Source of the DNA: Hanamia caeni
Lineage (GTDB): Bacteria > Bacteroidota > Bacteroidia > Chitinophagales > Chitinophagaceae
Length of the DNA: 64,000 bases
Direction of reading: 5' to 3'
Assembly: GCF_003721595.1 (NCBI RefSeq)
Contig: NZ_RJJR01000009.1
Span: forward strand, 62,001-126,000
Part shown: positions 1 through 7,783 of the stretch, piece by piece
Layout: every line of letters starts with the position of its first letter
How positions within the stretch are numbered: the stretch's first letter is position 1
Notes under the pieces: generated by a model
Told to the model about the DNA's origin: nothing
Seen by the model: only the letters and a program-made list of their open reading frames with translations
Databases searched by the model: none
Program-made: the position numbers and the translations under genes

Positions 1-825
1 ACCACTCAATCCCAGTTTATTGCAGATGATGCAATGAAATTCAGCGCTCAGGGAGGCGATGATGCCTGGGATGCATCGCGATATCTTAATATTTGGGTAT
101 GCAATCTTTTCGGCCGCACTTTAGGCTATGCGGTATTGCCCGGCAGCCCCGCCGAAAAAGACGGCGTAGTAATACACTACAGCGCCTTCGGAACCACTGG
201 CAATGTAGTAGCTCCCTTTAATAAAGGACGAACTGCCACTCATGAAATCGGCCATTGGCTTGGTTTACAACATCTTTGGGGCGATACCGATTGTGGCGAT
301 GATGGAATAGCAGATACGCCACCGCAACAGGGAAGCAATTCCGGATGCCCTTCATTTCCACACCTTTCTTCCTGCTCCAATAATGCCTCCGGGGATATGT
401 TTATGAATTACATGGATTTTACAAATGATGCATGTATGAACTTGTTTACCATTAATCAGAAAGAAAAAATGAGAAGTTTGTTTAACGAAGGAGGGCCAAG
501 AAATTCTTTCCTGGGTTCAGTTGAATGCGATAGCACTAATGCTGAGGCGGCGCCAATTCCCAAGGAGACCGGGAAATTGAAAATTTCACTTTTCCCCAAT
601 CCTGCCATCAACATTGTAAATATAAATTCCAATATAGATTCCGAAGTGGTAGGAAGGGTTCTCAAGCTGTATGATGCCAGCGGTAAATTATGCCTCACCC
701 AAATCATTCAATCTGGAAATACAATTTTAAAGATCAGTCATCTTACTCCAGGAATGTATATTTTAAGAATTGAAGGAGAATCCGGACCGCATATTTATAA
801 AATAATGAAAATCGGCTCGAATTAG
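1..825 (+). CDS. Secreted M43 (pappalysin-like) zinc metalloprotease, 5'-truncated, with T9SS sorting domain
   Basis: The reading frame is open from base 1, so the gene starts before the window and only its C-terminal 274 codons are present. The extended zinc signature HEIGHWLGLQH (bases 241-273) supplies three His ligands and the catalytic Glu, and MNYMDF (about base 403) is the Met-turn expected of metzincins. Cysteines around these motifs fit disulfide-bonded M43 enzymes. The last 75 or so residues (starting near LKISLFPNPA) form a Por-type C-terminal sorting domain, which routes cargo through the type IX secretion system after Sec export. The likely role is extracellular proteolysis; substrate unknown. 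It converges on the leftward HAD gene, with about 125 bases between them. Confidence 0.9.
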   Translation, partial: TTQSQFIADDAMKFSAQGGDDAWDASRYLNIWVCNLFGRTLGYAVLPGSPAEKDGVVIHYSAFGTTGNVVAPFNKGRTATHEIGHWLGLQHLWGDTDCGDDGIADTPPQQGSNSGCPSFPHLSSCSNNASGDMFMNYMDFTNDACMNLFTINQKEKMRSLFNEGGPRNSFLGSVECDSTNAEAAPIPKETGKLKISLFPNPAINIVNINSNIDSEVVGRVLKLYDASGKLCLTQIIQSGNTILKISHLTPGMYILRIEGESGPHIYKIMKIGSN

Positions 826-950
826 TAAGAGTTTAAAGTTTTCCGTTCTTTAAGTAAAGGATAATTGCTATCAATTAAAAAAAGCGCTCCGCAATTACAG
901 GCATCGGATAGTAAAACGGGAAATAATTGATTTTTTATTCGGATTAAATA

Positions 951-1562
951 TTACCAGTCCAAAGACTCCATAATTTTCCTGGTATTTTCAAAACTTGTAT
1001 GGTGAAAGGCCTGGATACCGGTCTTTTTTGCAGCCTGCACCAGCATATACCGATCATCAAAATAAATGCATTCTTCCGGCCGCGCCTGCGCTATGCCAAG
1101 GCCAAGAAGGTAAATACCTGGATCGGGTTTACGCATGCCCACTTCGCATGAAGTCACAAAAGCATCAAAAAAATCATGAAGCTTAAATTTTTGAATTCTG
1201 TATTGATTCAATTCGCGGGGTTCATTATTTAAAGAAATAATTTTAACATGCTCATGTTTTCTTTTCCAGTCAATAAACCACGGAAGTGTATCTGCAAGTA
1301 CCTGGGATTGTTCATACATAAAATTTATAAACTCTTCCTTCGAAAAATCTCTTTGCTTATTAAATATTGCAGTGTTCAAATAATCGTCCAATGAAATTTT
1401 TCCAATTTCATAAACATTAAAAATGAAATTGTGAAGAATGTTCATTTCTTCATAATCAATTTTAAACTTTTCAGCAGCGGCCATTCTTGATTCGTGACCC
1501 CAGCCGTTGGTAAGCAATACACCTCCAATATCTGAAAATAGAATTTTAATTTTTTGTTGCAT
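951..1562 (-). CDS. HAD-superfamily (subfamily IA) hydrolase
   Basis: A 203-residue cytosolic HAD phosphatase-like protein. Motif I is FSDIGGVLL with the nucleophile Asp11; the second Asp of the classical DxD is Gly13, a variant common in the D-x-GG subgroup of HAD-IA. Motif II Ser110, motif III Lys145 (MRKPDPG) and motif IV Asp169-Asp170 (YFDDRY) are all present, so it should be an active phosphatase or dehalogenase-type hydrolase. It is the last gene of a leftward operon behind rpiB (18-base gap) and a ROK kinase, which suggests a sugar-phosphate substrate. The start is ATG. Exact substrate unknown. Confidence 0.85.
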   Translation of the reverse strand: MQQKIKILFSDIGGVLLTNGWGHESRMAAAEKFKIDYEEMNILHNFIFNVYEIGKISLDDYLNTAIFNKQRDFSKEEFINFMYEQSQVLADTLPWFIDWKRKHEHVKIISLNNEPRELNQYRIQKFKLHDFFDAFVTSCEVGMRKPDPGIYLLGLGIAQARPEECIYFDDRYMLVQAAKKTGIQAFHHTSFENTRKIMESLDW

Positions 1563-1580
1563 AAAAATGTTATGGTAGTT

Positions 1581-2033
1581 TCAGGATTTTTTTTCTTCAA
1601 GCACTTTCACTTTTTCCAATCGCCTTTTATGTCTTTCAGCGCCGATATACTTTCCGTCAAGAAATGCCGTAATATATTCCTGGGCTGCTGCGTAGCCGGT
1701 CACTCTTCCCCCGAGGCAAATCAAATTCATGTCATCATCTTCCACGCCCTGGTGAGCGGAAAAATAATCATTAATCAGCGCTGCACGTATGCCATTTATT
1801 TTGTTTGCAGCGAAGCAGGCTCCTACTCCACTGCCGCAAATTGCTATTCCCCTGAAAACTTCTCCTGCGGCCACTGCGCGCGCTAACGGGATTATAAAAT
1901 CAGGATAATCATCAGTAGACATCAGCTCATAGGCGCCATAGTCTTGCACTTCGTAGCCTTTGTTTTCCAAAAAAATTTTGGTTGTGTTTTTTAATTCAAA
2001 TCCGCCATGGTCGGCGGCAATACCTATTTTCAT
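1581..2033 (-). CDS. rpiB: Ribose 5-phosphate isomerase B (RpiB/LacAB family)
   Basis: This 150-residue enzyme interconverts ribose 5-phosphate and ribulose 5-phosphate in the pentose phosphate pathway. The N-terminus MKIGIAADHGGFELK carries the phosphate-binding DHGG motif (His9), and ICGSGVGACFAANK carries the catalytic Cys66 and the anion-hole glycines. SAHQG supplies His94 and LGGRVTG the sugar-binding segment. The length matches the RpiB family and there is no sign of damage. It lies 9 bases downstream of the ROK kinase gene and 18 bases upstream of the HAD gene, so the three are very likely cotranscribed. Allose-6-phosphate isomerase activity is a known side specificity of the family. 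Confidence 0.93.
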   Translation of the reverse strand: MKIGIAADHGGFELKNTTKIFLENKGYEVQDYGAYELMSTDDYPDFIIPLARAVAAGEVFRGIAICGSGVGACFAANKINGIRAALINDYFSAHQGVEDDDMNLICLGGRVTGYAAAQEYITAFLDGKYIGAERHKRRLEKVKVLEEKKS

Positions 2034-2042
2034 AATATACTT

Positions 2043-2759
2043 TTATTCTTCGTTAAATTGTTTCCATAATATCATTCCACCCTTAATACCCTCACGATTA
2101 TCAACAACAGAAATATTTTGGTCCAATTTAAAATCTATCAATTTAGCGCTGCCTCCGCTAATGTACAGATGATCATAATTGAAAACTACTTTTAAAATTC
2201 CAATAACTTTTTCCAATCTTTTGTTCCACCTTTTCTCTCCTATTTTATCCAAAGCAGCCTGCCCAAGATAATCATTGTAATTTTTATTTTTTGTTATTGG
2301 ATGTTGCGACATTTCGAGATGCGGCATCAGCATGCCATCAAGCAAAAGCGCTGAACCAAAGCCGGTTCCCAAAGTAATTAACATTTCAACTCCGTTCCCT
2401 TCCGCCAAACTCAATCCCTGGAAATCTGCATCGTTGATTACTAAAGTAGGCTTTTTCAATTTATTTTTTAATTCTTCCTGCAAATCAAAATCTTTCCACA
2501 TTTTATTTCCCAACTTAGGAGCAGTTTTTACAACCCCATGTTTTACATAACCCGGAAATCCGGCAGTTACCTTGTCAAAATGGGAAAAACGCTGCGACAG
2601 GGAAACAACCAACTTTACTATATTTTCCGGAGAAGGCGGAGAAGGTGTATCTTCTCTTTCATATGGATGAAGATAATCTCCATCATAATCTATTACTGTT
2701 CCTTTTATGTGAGAACCTCCTATATCAATACAAAGAATATTTTCTCCTTGCCCGGCCAT
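2043..2759 (-). CDS. ROK-family sugar kinase, polyphosphate-glucokinase-like
   Basis: A 238-residue ROK protein. The N-terminal phosphate loop IDIGGSHIKG (about residues 11-20), the catalytic Asp110 in VINDAD and the second phosphate loop LGTGFG (about 130-135) are visible. The typical ROK zinc motif (CGQxGCxE) is absent and the protein is shorter than NagC/GlcK members. Both traits match the polyphosphate glucokinase branch, so glucose phosphorylation with polyphosphate or ATP is the best guess. It is the first gene of the operon with rpiB and a HAD phosphatase, consistent with hexose or pentose phosphate metabolism. The ATG start fits the family alignment. The phosphoryl donor cannot be read from the sequence. 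Confidence 0.8.
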   Translation of the reverse strand: MAGQGENILCIDIGGSHIKGTVIDYDGDYLHPYEREDTPSPPSPENIVKLVVSLSQRFSHFDKVTAGFPGYVKHGVVKTAPKLGNKMWKDFDLQEELKNKLKKPTLVINDADFQGLSLAEGNGVEMLITLGTGFGSALLLDGMLMPHLEMSQHPITKNKNYNDYLGQAALDKIGEKRWNKRLEKVIGILKVVFNYDHLYISGGSAKLIDFKLDQNISVVDNREGIKGGMILWKQFNEE

Positions 2760-3011
2760 GTCTTTTCTACTTTGATTCGTTTAAAAGTAACACGTTTGAA
2801 TTAAAAATAAGATAACAAATTAGCAAAGAAAATCTTATCCCAAAATTTCCATGTTAAAAAATGGAGGAAAGAAGATCCCTATAATGTGAATAAATATCCG
2901 ATCAAAATAAAAATATACTTTTTTTTAGCTTTACTGTCAAACCATTGCACTACCGTGCTTGACGTTCAAAATCATTCTTAAAATATTATCTTTACCCATA
3001 GAAAATATTAA

Positions 3012-3485
3012 ATGACAAACGAAGAAAAATTTATGAAAGCTGCCATAACACTGGCAGAAACAGGTAGTGAAATAGGAGAAGGCGGCCCGTTTGGTTGTGT
3101 AATCGTTAAAGACGGTAAAATTATTGGAAAGGGCTATAATAAAGTAATTTCAACCAATGACCCAACAGCCCATGCTGAAATAGTAGCCATACGGGACGCT
3201 TGCAAAAATCTTAATTCTTTTCAACTTGAGGAATGTGAGGTTTATACTTCCTGTGAGCCATGCCCCATGTGCCTTGGCGCTATTTATTGGGCGCGCCCGA
3301 AAGCAATATATTTTGGGAATACAAAAGAAGATGCAGCGAGAATTGGTTTCGATGATTCTATGATTTATGACGAAATCTGTACCGATTTACCTGCAAGAAA
3401 AATACCTGCATTTAATATTTTTCGTAAAGAAGCCAATGCTACATTTTTTAACTGGTATGAAAAAGATAGCAAAAAACAGTATTGA
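3012..3485 (+). CDS. guaD: Guanine deaminase (cytidine/deoxycytidylate deaminase fold)
   Basis: This 157-residue zinc hydrolase would convert guanine to xanthine in purine salvage. The zinc site is HAE (His54, proton shuttle Glu56) plus PCPMC (Cys84 and Cys87). The segment TSCEPCPMCLGAIYWARPKA and the downstream FDDSMIYDEI closely resemble Bacillus-type GuaD, including the C-terminal region that is domain-swapped in that family, rather than the tRNA deaminase TadA. Start ATG, no SD. It is flanked by a 250-base intergenic region upstream and a small unknown gene downstream. Confidence 0.9.
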   Translation: MTNEEKFMKAAITLAETGSEIGEGGPFGCVIVKDGKIIGKGYNKVISTNDPTAHAEIVAIRDACKNLNSFQLEECEVYTSCEPCPMCLGAIYWARPKAIYFGNTKEDAARIGFDDSMIYDEICTDLPARKIPAFNIFRKEANATFFNWYEKDSKKQY

Positions 3486-3587
3486 AATTTTTTTGAAAAA
3501 TTTTTAGAACAATTTTAAGCCTCACATATTTTATATTCCTTTGTGTATTGTTTTCCACAGAGTACATCCCAACTTAAATCCACATAA

Positions 3588-3848
3588 ATGTCAGATTGTA
3601 ATATCAACATACCTTTCGCAGGCACTGCACAAGCCATCCTGACAAAGGCAAAAAGCGCTATCGAAAGCCAAAACGGAATTTTTAAAGGAGATGAAAATTC
3701 CGGAGAATTTGAGGTAACTGTTTTTGCAAATACGATTAAAGGCAATTATACAGTAAATGGAAATATACTAAATCTGGTAATTACTCATAAGCCATTCTTT
3801 GTGCCATGCAGCACAATAGAAAATATTTTACTCAAAGAAATTTCTTAG
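3588..3848 (+). CDS. Small conserved-looking protein of unknown function (86 aa)
   Basis: An 86-residue protein with an ATG start, no signal peptide and no membrane segment. It has an N-terminal helix rich in Ala and Lys (AQAILTKAKSAIES) followed by short amphipathic strands (GEFEVTVFANTIKGNYTVNGNILNLVITHKP) and a final helix (CSTIENILLKEI). This helix-strands-helix order, with a TVxGxxLxLxI strand and a terminal IExxL helix, recalls the small polyhydroxyalkanoate-system family, but that is only a structural impression. Codon use looks like its neighbours. It follows guaD by 102 bases and converges on a receiver-domain gene 18 bases away. Confidence 0.6.
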   Translation: MSDCNINIPFAGTAQAILTKAKSAIESQNGIFKGDENSGEFEVTVFANTIKGNYTVNGNILNLVITHKPFFVPCSTIENILLKEIS

Positions 3849-3866
3849 GGAAATTATCAGACGTGG

Positions 3867-4244
3867 TTAGTTTACAAGACTTTTTACTGATAATACATTC
3901 CTGATTTTATTAACCATTTCATTCAACTCGAACGGTTTTGCTATAAACTCGTCCGCACCAAATTCATGAATAGCAACTTCTGCAAAGTTAGGATACGAAG
4001 AAAACATAATTATAGGCATTCTGCGTGTAGAAGCGGTAGACCTTATCTTTCTGCATACGTCAATGCCATCTCCTCCTTTTAGGAAAACATCCAGAAGCAC
4101 CAAATTGGGTTTATTATTCTTGATGCTTTCCCAGGCCTTTTGCCAATTTGCAAAAGTCCATACGTCAAAGCCCTTCTTTTTAAGCAAAGATTTTACAATG
4201 CTCAGAAGATCCAAATCATCGTCTAAAATTAAAATCTTTGCCAT
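3867..4244 (-). CDS. Single-domain response regulator (CheY-like receiver)
   Basis: A stand-alone receiver domain of about 125 residues with no output domain. The acidic triad is ILDDD near the N-terminus, the phospho-accepting Asp in LVLLDVFLKGGDG, followed by the conserved Ser/Thr region (IIMFSS) and Lys in FIAKPFE. I chose the ATG at 4242-4244 (MAKILILDDD) over the TTG further upstream because it places the first strand correctly. Such proteins usually relay phosphate to or from a hybrid kinase; no cognate kinase lies next to it. Confidence 0.88.
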   Translation of the reverse strand: MAKILILDDDLDLLSIVKSLLKKKGFDVWTFANWQKAWESIKNNKPNLVLLDVFLKGGDGIDVCRKIRSTASTRRMPIIMFSSYPNFAEVAIHEFGADEFIAKPFELNEMVNKIRNVLSVKSLVN

Positions 4245-4394
4245 GCAACCAAAGTCACAAAAAGCGTGCAATTATTAGTTAATTATAAGTTGTATAAAAA
4301 ATAAAAATCTAAAATATGAAGAGGTGATTGTCTCGTTCTAAAATTTTCGGAAGCAATCCTCGTAAACGTTGTTTGCCTTTTATGTTTTAAAAGT

Positions 4395-4425
4395 TTTGGT
4401 TCAAACTTATTTTCTCTTATTTTTG
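4395..4425 (+). promoter_or_regulatory. Bacteroidota-type promoter for tRNA-Lys
   Basis: TTTG at 4395-4398, a 19-base spacer, and TATTTTTG at 4418-4425 match the Bacteroidota sigma-ABfr consensus TTTG-N19-21-TAnnTTTG exactly. The predicted start is near 4432, leaving a roughly 48-base 5' leader before the tRNA. Position and match quality make this one of the two best promoters in the window. Confidence 0.8.
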
Positions 4426-4479
4426 CACTCCTTTAAAAAGAGGCCAGCGGTTGAAATAAAAATAGTTGGTGGTTTTAAA

Positions 4480-4552
4480 GATTCGGTAGCTCAGTTGGTA
4501 GAGCACAACACTTTTAATGTTGGGGTCCTGGGTTCGAGCCCCAGCCGGATCA
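4480..4552 (+). tRNA. tRNA-Lys (anticodon TTT)
   Basis: A 73-base cloverleaf. The acceptor stem GATTCGG pairs with CCGGATC (one T-G wobble), discriminator A4552. The D arm is GCTC/GAGC with the AGTTGGTA loop. The anticodon stem CAACA/TGTTG closes the loop CTTTTAA with anticodon TTT at 4513-4515. The T arm is CTGGG-TTCGAGC-CCCAG. The 3' CCA is not encoded. It is flanked by its own promoter and a strong terminator, so it is a single-gene transcription unit. Confidence 0.97.
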
Positions 4553-4557
4553 CTAAA

Positions 4558-4597
4558 TGGGACAAGTCAAAATATGAACGACTTGTCCCATTTTTTG
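4558..4597 (+). terminator. Rho-independent terminator after tRNA-Lys
   Basis: A perfect 11-base stem TGGGACAAGTC (4558-4568) and GACTTGTCCCA (4580-4590), an 11-base loop, and a following T6 run (4591-4596). It begins six bases after the tRNA 3' end. Confidence 0.92.
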
Positions 4598-4876
4598 TTT
4601 CCTGTATTGTCTGTCAAAAATATAACGCTGACAACTTTTTGCTAGACGTCAGAAACGAGACCGTAAAATAAACTACGTCAACTTTCAAATGGTTTAAGAA
4701 CTTTAATACATAGTTTAATGACGCAACAGAAAAAGAAGTTTTCGATTTGAAAGCATTATTAATTAAAACGGAAAATAGAATAAAAATCGAACTATTTATT
4801 CGTTCACTGTCAGCGTAGCTTACTAATATACAACCGGTCTAAAAAGCAAGCTGGCCTGATCACGGCATTATTGTAA
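4598..4876. other. Gene-free stretch between tRNA-Lys terminator and DsrE-like gene
   Basis: I find no supported gene here. A rightward open stretch ending at a TAG near 4819 reads as FNDATEKEVFDLKALLIKTE and then IRSLSA, which has protein-like composition but no start codon; it could be a relic of a gene or chance. No direct repeat of the tRNA 3' end was found in the window, so I cannot claim an attachment site. Confidence 0.4.
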
Positions 4877-5293
4877 TTAACGCGCCACTTTAATATAGCC
4901 CCATCCGTCACGCTGCTTTGAAATAATTTCATAGATGCCATCCGGCACTATTTGCACACCCGGCAACAATTGGCTGGCATCAATTTGTTGTCTTTTCATT
5001 GCCATTGCGCATACTTTGATGGATACATCCTTCAGGGACAATAATTTTTGGATTTCGGCAGATTGTGTAGACGCGTCTTTTGTTATAAGCCCGAGCCCCT
5101 GCCCATAAATCACTGCTTCTATCTTTGCGTCCGGGTTGCCCGCTTTGATGAGACTCATCTCGCGAATAAGGGATTGTTGATTTAAAGTGTCTTTACTGGT
5201 GAAGTCAAAAACTACATTGTAATCTGTGTTTTGGGCGGTTGAAAAACCAGCAAGCAATGTAAGAAAGCTTGCTATTACGATTATTTTTTTCAT
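4877..5293 (-). CDS. Exported DsrE-family protein, Sec signal
   Basis: A 138-residue protein with a classical Sec signal peptide (MKKIIVIASFLTLLAGFSTAQ, cleavage near residue 20). The mature part has the DsrE/DsrF-like alpha/beta pattern, with one cysteine, Cys95, in IKVCAMAM at the position where DsrE-type proteins carry the sulfur-accepting Cys. The ending QLLPGVQIVPDGIYEIISKQRDGWGYIKV parallels the C-terminus of the Tat-exported protein encoded at 6346-7050 (LPDIQVVPSGVWAVGRAQ), so the two are distant paralogs. It is the last gene of a leftward operon behind a TsdA-like cytochrome (65-base gap). A role as periplasmic sulfur carrier is inferred from context, not shown. Confidence 0.8.
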   Translation of the reverse strand: MKKIIVIASFLTLLAGFSTAQNTDYNVVFDFTSKDTLNQQSLIREMSLIKAGNPDAKIEAVIYGQGLGLITKDASTQSAEIQKLLSLKDVSIKVCAMAMKRQQIDASQLLPGVQIVPDGIYEIISKQRDGWGYIKVAR

Positions 5294-5358
5294 GATGACT
5301 ATTTTAAAAATGAAATTTAAATTGATTGAAATTTTTATGAGAATTTAAGAATATTGTT

Positions 5359-6333
5359 TTAATGCGATTGCCGAATGAGTGCAAAAGGCCCATATTTATG
5401 CTGTCTCTCTGAAAAACTATCTGAATACGGCCCGAATGGATAATCCAATGGTTTTGCAGCTATATCAGGCCAATCCATGCTTAGATTTTTCGGGGGCCGC
5501 GGTTGCGTATTGACAAATGCGGCCACGTCCCAGGCCTGCTCGACAGTGAGTTGCGGATTGGTAAAAGTGGTTCCAAATGGCATATTATTTTTTATGTAGC
5601 CGGCGAATTTTGAAAGCTGATACATCCCCGCGCCCACATTATAGCTATTTTTGCCCCACAATGGCGGATACAAATATTCCTTCCCGTTATCTGCTAATTT
5701 TCCTTCGCCGTTTTTGCCGTGACATTTTTGGCAAATCGCCAGGTACACAATTTTTCCTTTGGCCGTATCGGCAGCCCGGCTCAAAAATGGAAGTTTTTCT
5801 ACACCGGCCCCTTTTGTTTTAACTCCTTTACGAACATCCTTTCCCACCCATTTGACATAGGCAATCATTGCCCTCATTTCTTTAACCGTATCAGCCAGCT
5901 TCTTTCCATTCAAGCTTCTCTCAAAACAATCGTTGATACGCATTTCCACCGTCTCAATCTTGCCGCTTCTGTTTCTATAAAGAGGATAGGTAGAGGCTAC
6001 CATAGAAAAATTATTACCCCAAATCCTGGTTCCGGCATCAATATGACAATTACCACAGTTCATGCCGTTAGAAATGGAAGCTATCGAGCCGCGCGGGCCG
6101 AAAAAATCAGCGGTGTGTATTATCAAAGTCCTTCCGTATCGAATCAAATCGCCTTCCGCCGTATGGCCAATCTGGCTGGTATCCGGCGCCTTCCATTCTT
6201 TTAAAGCGATAACAGAGTTCGGATTTTTTGTATCGCTTTTTTTAGAATGACAAAAATAATTTGTCACAGACAGGGGAACAATCATGAAGAGCGCCGTTGC
6301 CAGGGTGATAAAAATATTTTTACGCGGCTGCAT
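5359..6333 (-). CDS. tsdA: TsdA-type dihaem cytochrome c (thiosulfate dehydrogenase / tetrathionate reductase family)
   Basis: A 324-residue exported protein with an N-terminal signal/anchor segment (about residues 8-27, also with Cys28) and two c-type haem sites: CGNCH at 93-97 and CQKCH at 201-205. The first half has the TsdA hallmarks: SNGMNCGNCHIDAGT, a YPLYRNRSG segment, then RINDCFERSLNG, where Cys136 matches the unusual Cys axial ligand of TsdA haem 1. Met251 (NNMPFG) is a good candidate for the distal ligand of haem 2. TsdA interconverts thiosulfate and tetrathionate in the periplasm; direction cannot be inferred. It lies between two exported DsrE-like genes, 12 bases after the upstream one, supporting a sulfur function. 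Confidence 0.82.
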   Translation of the reverse strand: MQPRKNIFITLATALFMIVPLSVTNYFCHSKKSDTKNPNSVIALKEWKAPDTSQIGHTAEGDLIRYGRTLIIHTADFFGPRGSIASISNGMNCGNCHIDAGTRIWGNNFSMVASTYPLYRNRSGKIETVEMRINDCFERSLNGKKLADTVKEMRAMIAYVKWVGKDVRKGVKTKGAGVEKLPFLSRAADTAKGKIVYLAICQKCHGKNGEGKLADNGKEYLYPPLWGKNSYNVGAGMYQLSKFAGYIKNNMPFGTTFTNPQLTVEQAWDVAAFVNTQPRPPKNLSMDWPDIAAKPLDYPFGPYSDSFSERQHKYGPFALIRQSH

Positions 6334-6345
6334 TGCGTTTATTTT

Positions 6346-7050
6346 TTATCCTACAAAACAATAGGCACATTCATGTTCCTGTGCGCGGCCCACCGCCCAA
6401 ACGCCCGAAGGAACTACCTGTATATCGGGCAATACGCCAGAAAGAAAGTCTTTTTTAACTTCCTCCGCCTCAGTATTTGACGCTTGTGCAATGGCGGCAC
6501 TGAAAACAGTTATTGCCATATTACATACACAAAACATGGCGCCGCTTTCCTGTAATTCATTAATTCCTATCTGGACATTTCCAATTCCGGGTACTGAAAA
6601 ATCACCGGGCTTTGGCTTCCAGAACATATTACGCACAGAAGGCGCAGAAGTAGCCGGGTCAGTGATTTTAAACATTTCCCCCAATTTGTATTTTGCCCAC
6701 AAGCGGTCTTCCAGGGCATAAGGGATGGCTTCGTGTCGCAGTATGACCACCTCATTGCAATTTTTTTCAGGCGTGCCTGTCATCGCATTCGTTATCATAA
6801 AAACCCGTGGCCAGGCAAAGGGGAAAATTTCATGAGGCGCAGTAACATCGAACACAATCCGGTGCTTTCCGTTTATTTTATTAAACCAGGCATCCGGGTC
6901 GTCATCAGCCGGGAAAGATAATTTTCCGGATTCTGCAGCTACGCGCAATGGCAGGGATAATGATGCAATGCCGATGGCACCGGCGCCCATGGCTAATGTT
7001 CCTAAAAAGCCGCGGCGATCTGTTGTTGAGTTGGAATCATTTTGTCGCAT
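6346..7050 (-). CDS. Tat-exported DsrE-like protein
   Basis: A 234-residue protein whose N-terminus has a twin-arginine motif (DRRGFLGT, Arg12-Arg13) before a hydrophobic, Ala/Gly-rich stretch, so export as a folded protein is likely. The mature domain has the DsrE-like order ending in a Cys pair, Cys174 and Cys176 (AMFCVCNMAI), then LPDIQVVPSGVWAVGRAQ and a C-terminal CxxC (Cys228, Cys231). Two paired cysteine sites plus Tat export suggest bound metal or redox sulfur chemistry, but that is inference. It is the first gene of the leftward operon with tsdA and a second DsrE-like gene. Confidence 0.8.
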   Translation of the reverse strand: MRQNDSNSTTDRRGFLGTLAMGAGAIGIASLSLPLRVAAESGKLSFPADDDPDAWFNKINGKHRIVFDVTAPHEIFPFAWPRVFMITNAMTGTPEKNCNEVVILRHEAIPYALEDRLWAKYKLGEMFKITDPATSAPSVRNMFWKPKPGDFSVPGIGNVQIGINELQESGAMFCVCNMAITVFSAAIAQASNTEAEEVKKDFLSGVLPDIQVVPSGVWAVGRAQEHECAYCFVG

Positions 7051-7783
7051 AAAATTGAATTTTTAGATGAAAGAAGAGAATGAGATTTCTTCCCTGGTTG
7101 CGGTGGTAAGTTGGTTGTATAAAAAAATTTCAAAGGAGATGGATTGTTGGCTCTTTACCGTCTCTCACAGAACAAGATGTCCTGGTAATTAGTTTTTCAG
7201 GAGAAAACAGGAGAAAGGGATTTTAATTCAGTGGAGCTGCAGAAGAAAATATTTAAATAATTCTTCGTGATTATAGCAATACGACTCAGACTATGTTACA
7301 ATAAATCCATTCGTTAGTGAAAGAAAGCGGCATTAATTTAAGTACAGTAATTTAATTTTCTGTGCGATCATATCCGTCACAAATTTAAAAGTAATATTAA
7401 GAATAAAAAATATTTCTTATTAAAAAACTGCTTTTCAGTGATGCTTTACCATGAAGTTTTAAAATGGAATCGATGCAACTTTCACTTTTTTGAGCCAAAA
7501 TAAAAATCTATTGCATTTATTGCTTTACTATTAATTAAAAAGTTTGTTTGGTAATTATGAAAGGAGTCAACGGGGAATATTTATGGAATTCTGGCTGCTT
7601 CGAAAAAGAACTTAATACGCCATGCTCTTCACGGCACAGAGCCAATCATGCGTAGTTCGAATTATATTAAAGCCAGTTAGCAAACCCGCTTACTGGCAGA
7701 GAGACAAATAATCAATAATCTTATTTATAATTTAATTTTTCTCCTCCTTGCTTCTCGCCTATTTTTGTCGAAAATGATAGCTC
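7051..7783. other. 733-base gene-free divergent intergenic region
   Basis: No credible gene. It separates the leftward sulfur operon from the rightward SDR gene and must hold both promoters. Near its right end a hairpin pairs GCCAGTTAGC (7672-7681) with GCTTACTGGC (7688-7697), nine of ten pairs, six-base loop. TATTTTTG at 7760-7767 is a good -7 element for the SDR gene; no matching -33 element is seen. A 32-codon ATG frame at 7557-7655 has no supporting features. Confidence 0.5.

Noticed and set aside
3867..4271. Longer TTG start for the receiver protein
   Set aside because: The nine added residues (MHAFCDFGC) precede a clean ATG-started receiver domain and lack support.
4369..4671. 100-codon open frame with VAQLVEHNTFNVGVLGSSPSR
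   Set aside because: This is the well-known translation of a tRNA gene; the frame covers tRNA-Lys and its terminator and is not a protein gene.
4719..4819. Open stretch with protein-like composition ending IRSLSA
   Set aside because: Lacks a start codon within it and sits after a stop; may be a gene relic but the evidence is too small to call.
7371..7391. Possible Crp-like site TGTG...TCACA
   Set aside because: The half-sites are five bases too far apart for the 16-base Crp/Fnr arrangement.
7557..7655. 32-codon ATG frame in the 733-base gap
   Set aside because: Short, with no SD, promoter or protein-like composition, and no family likeness.
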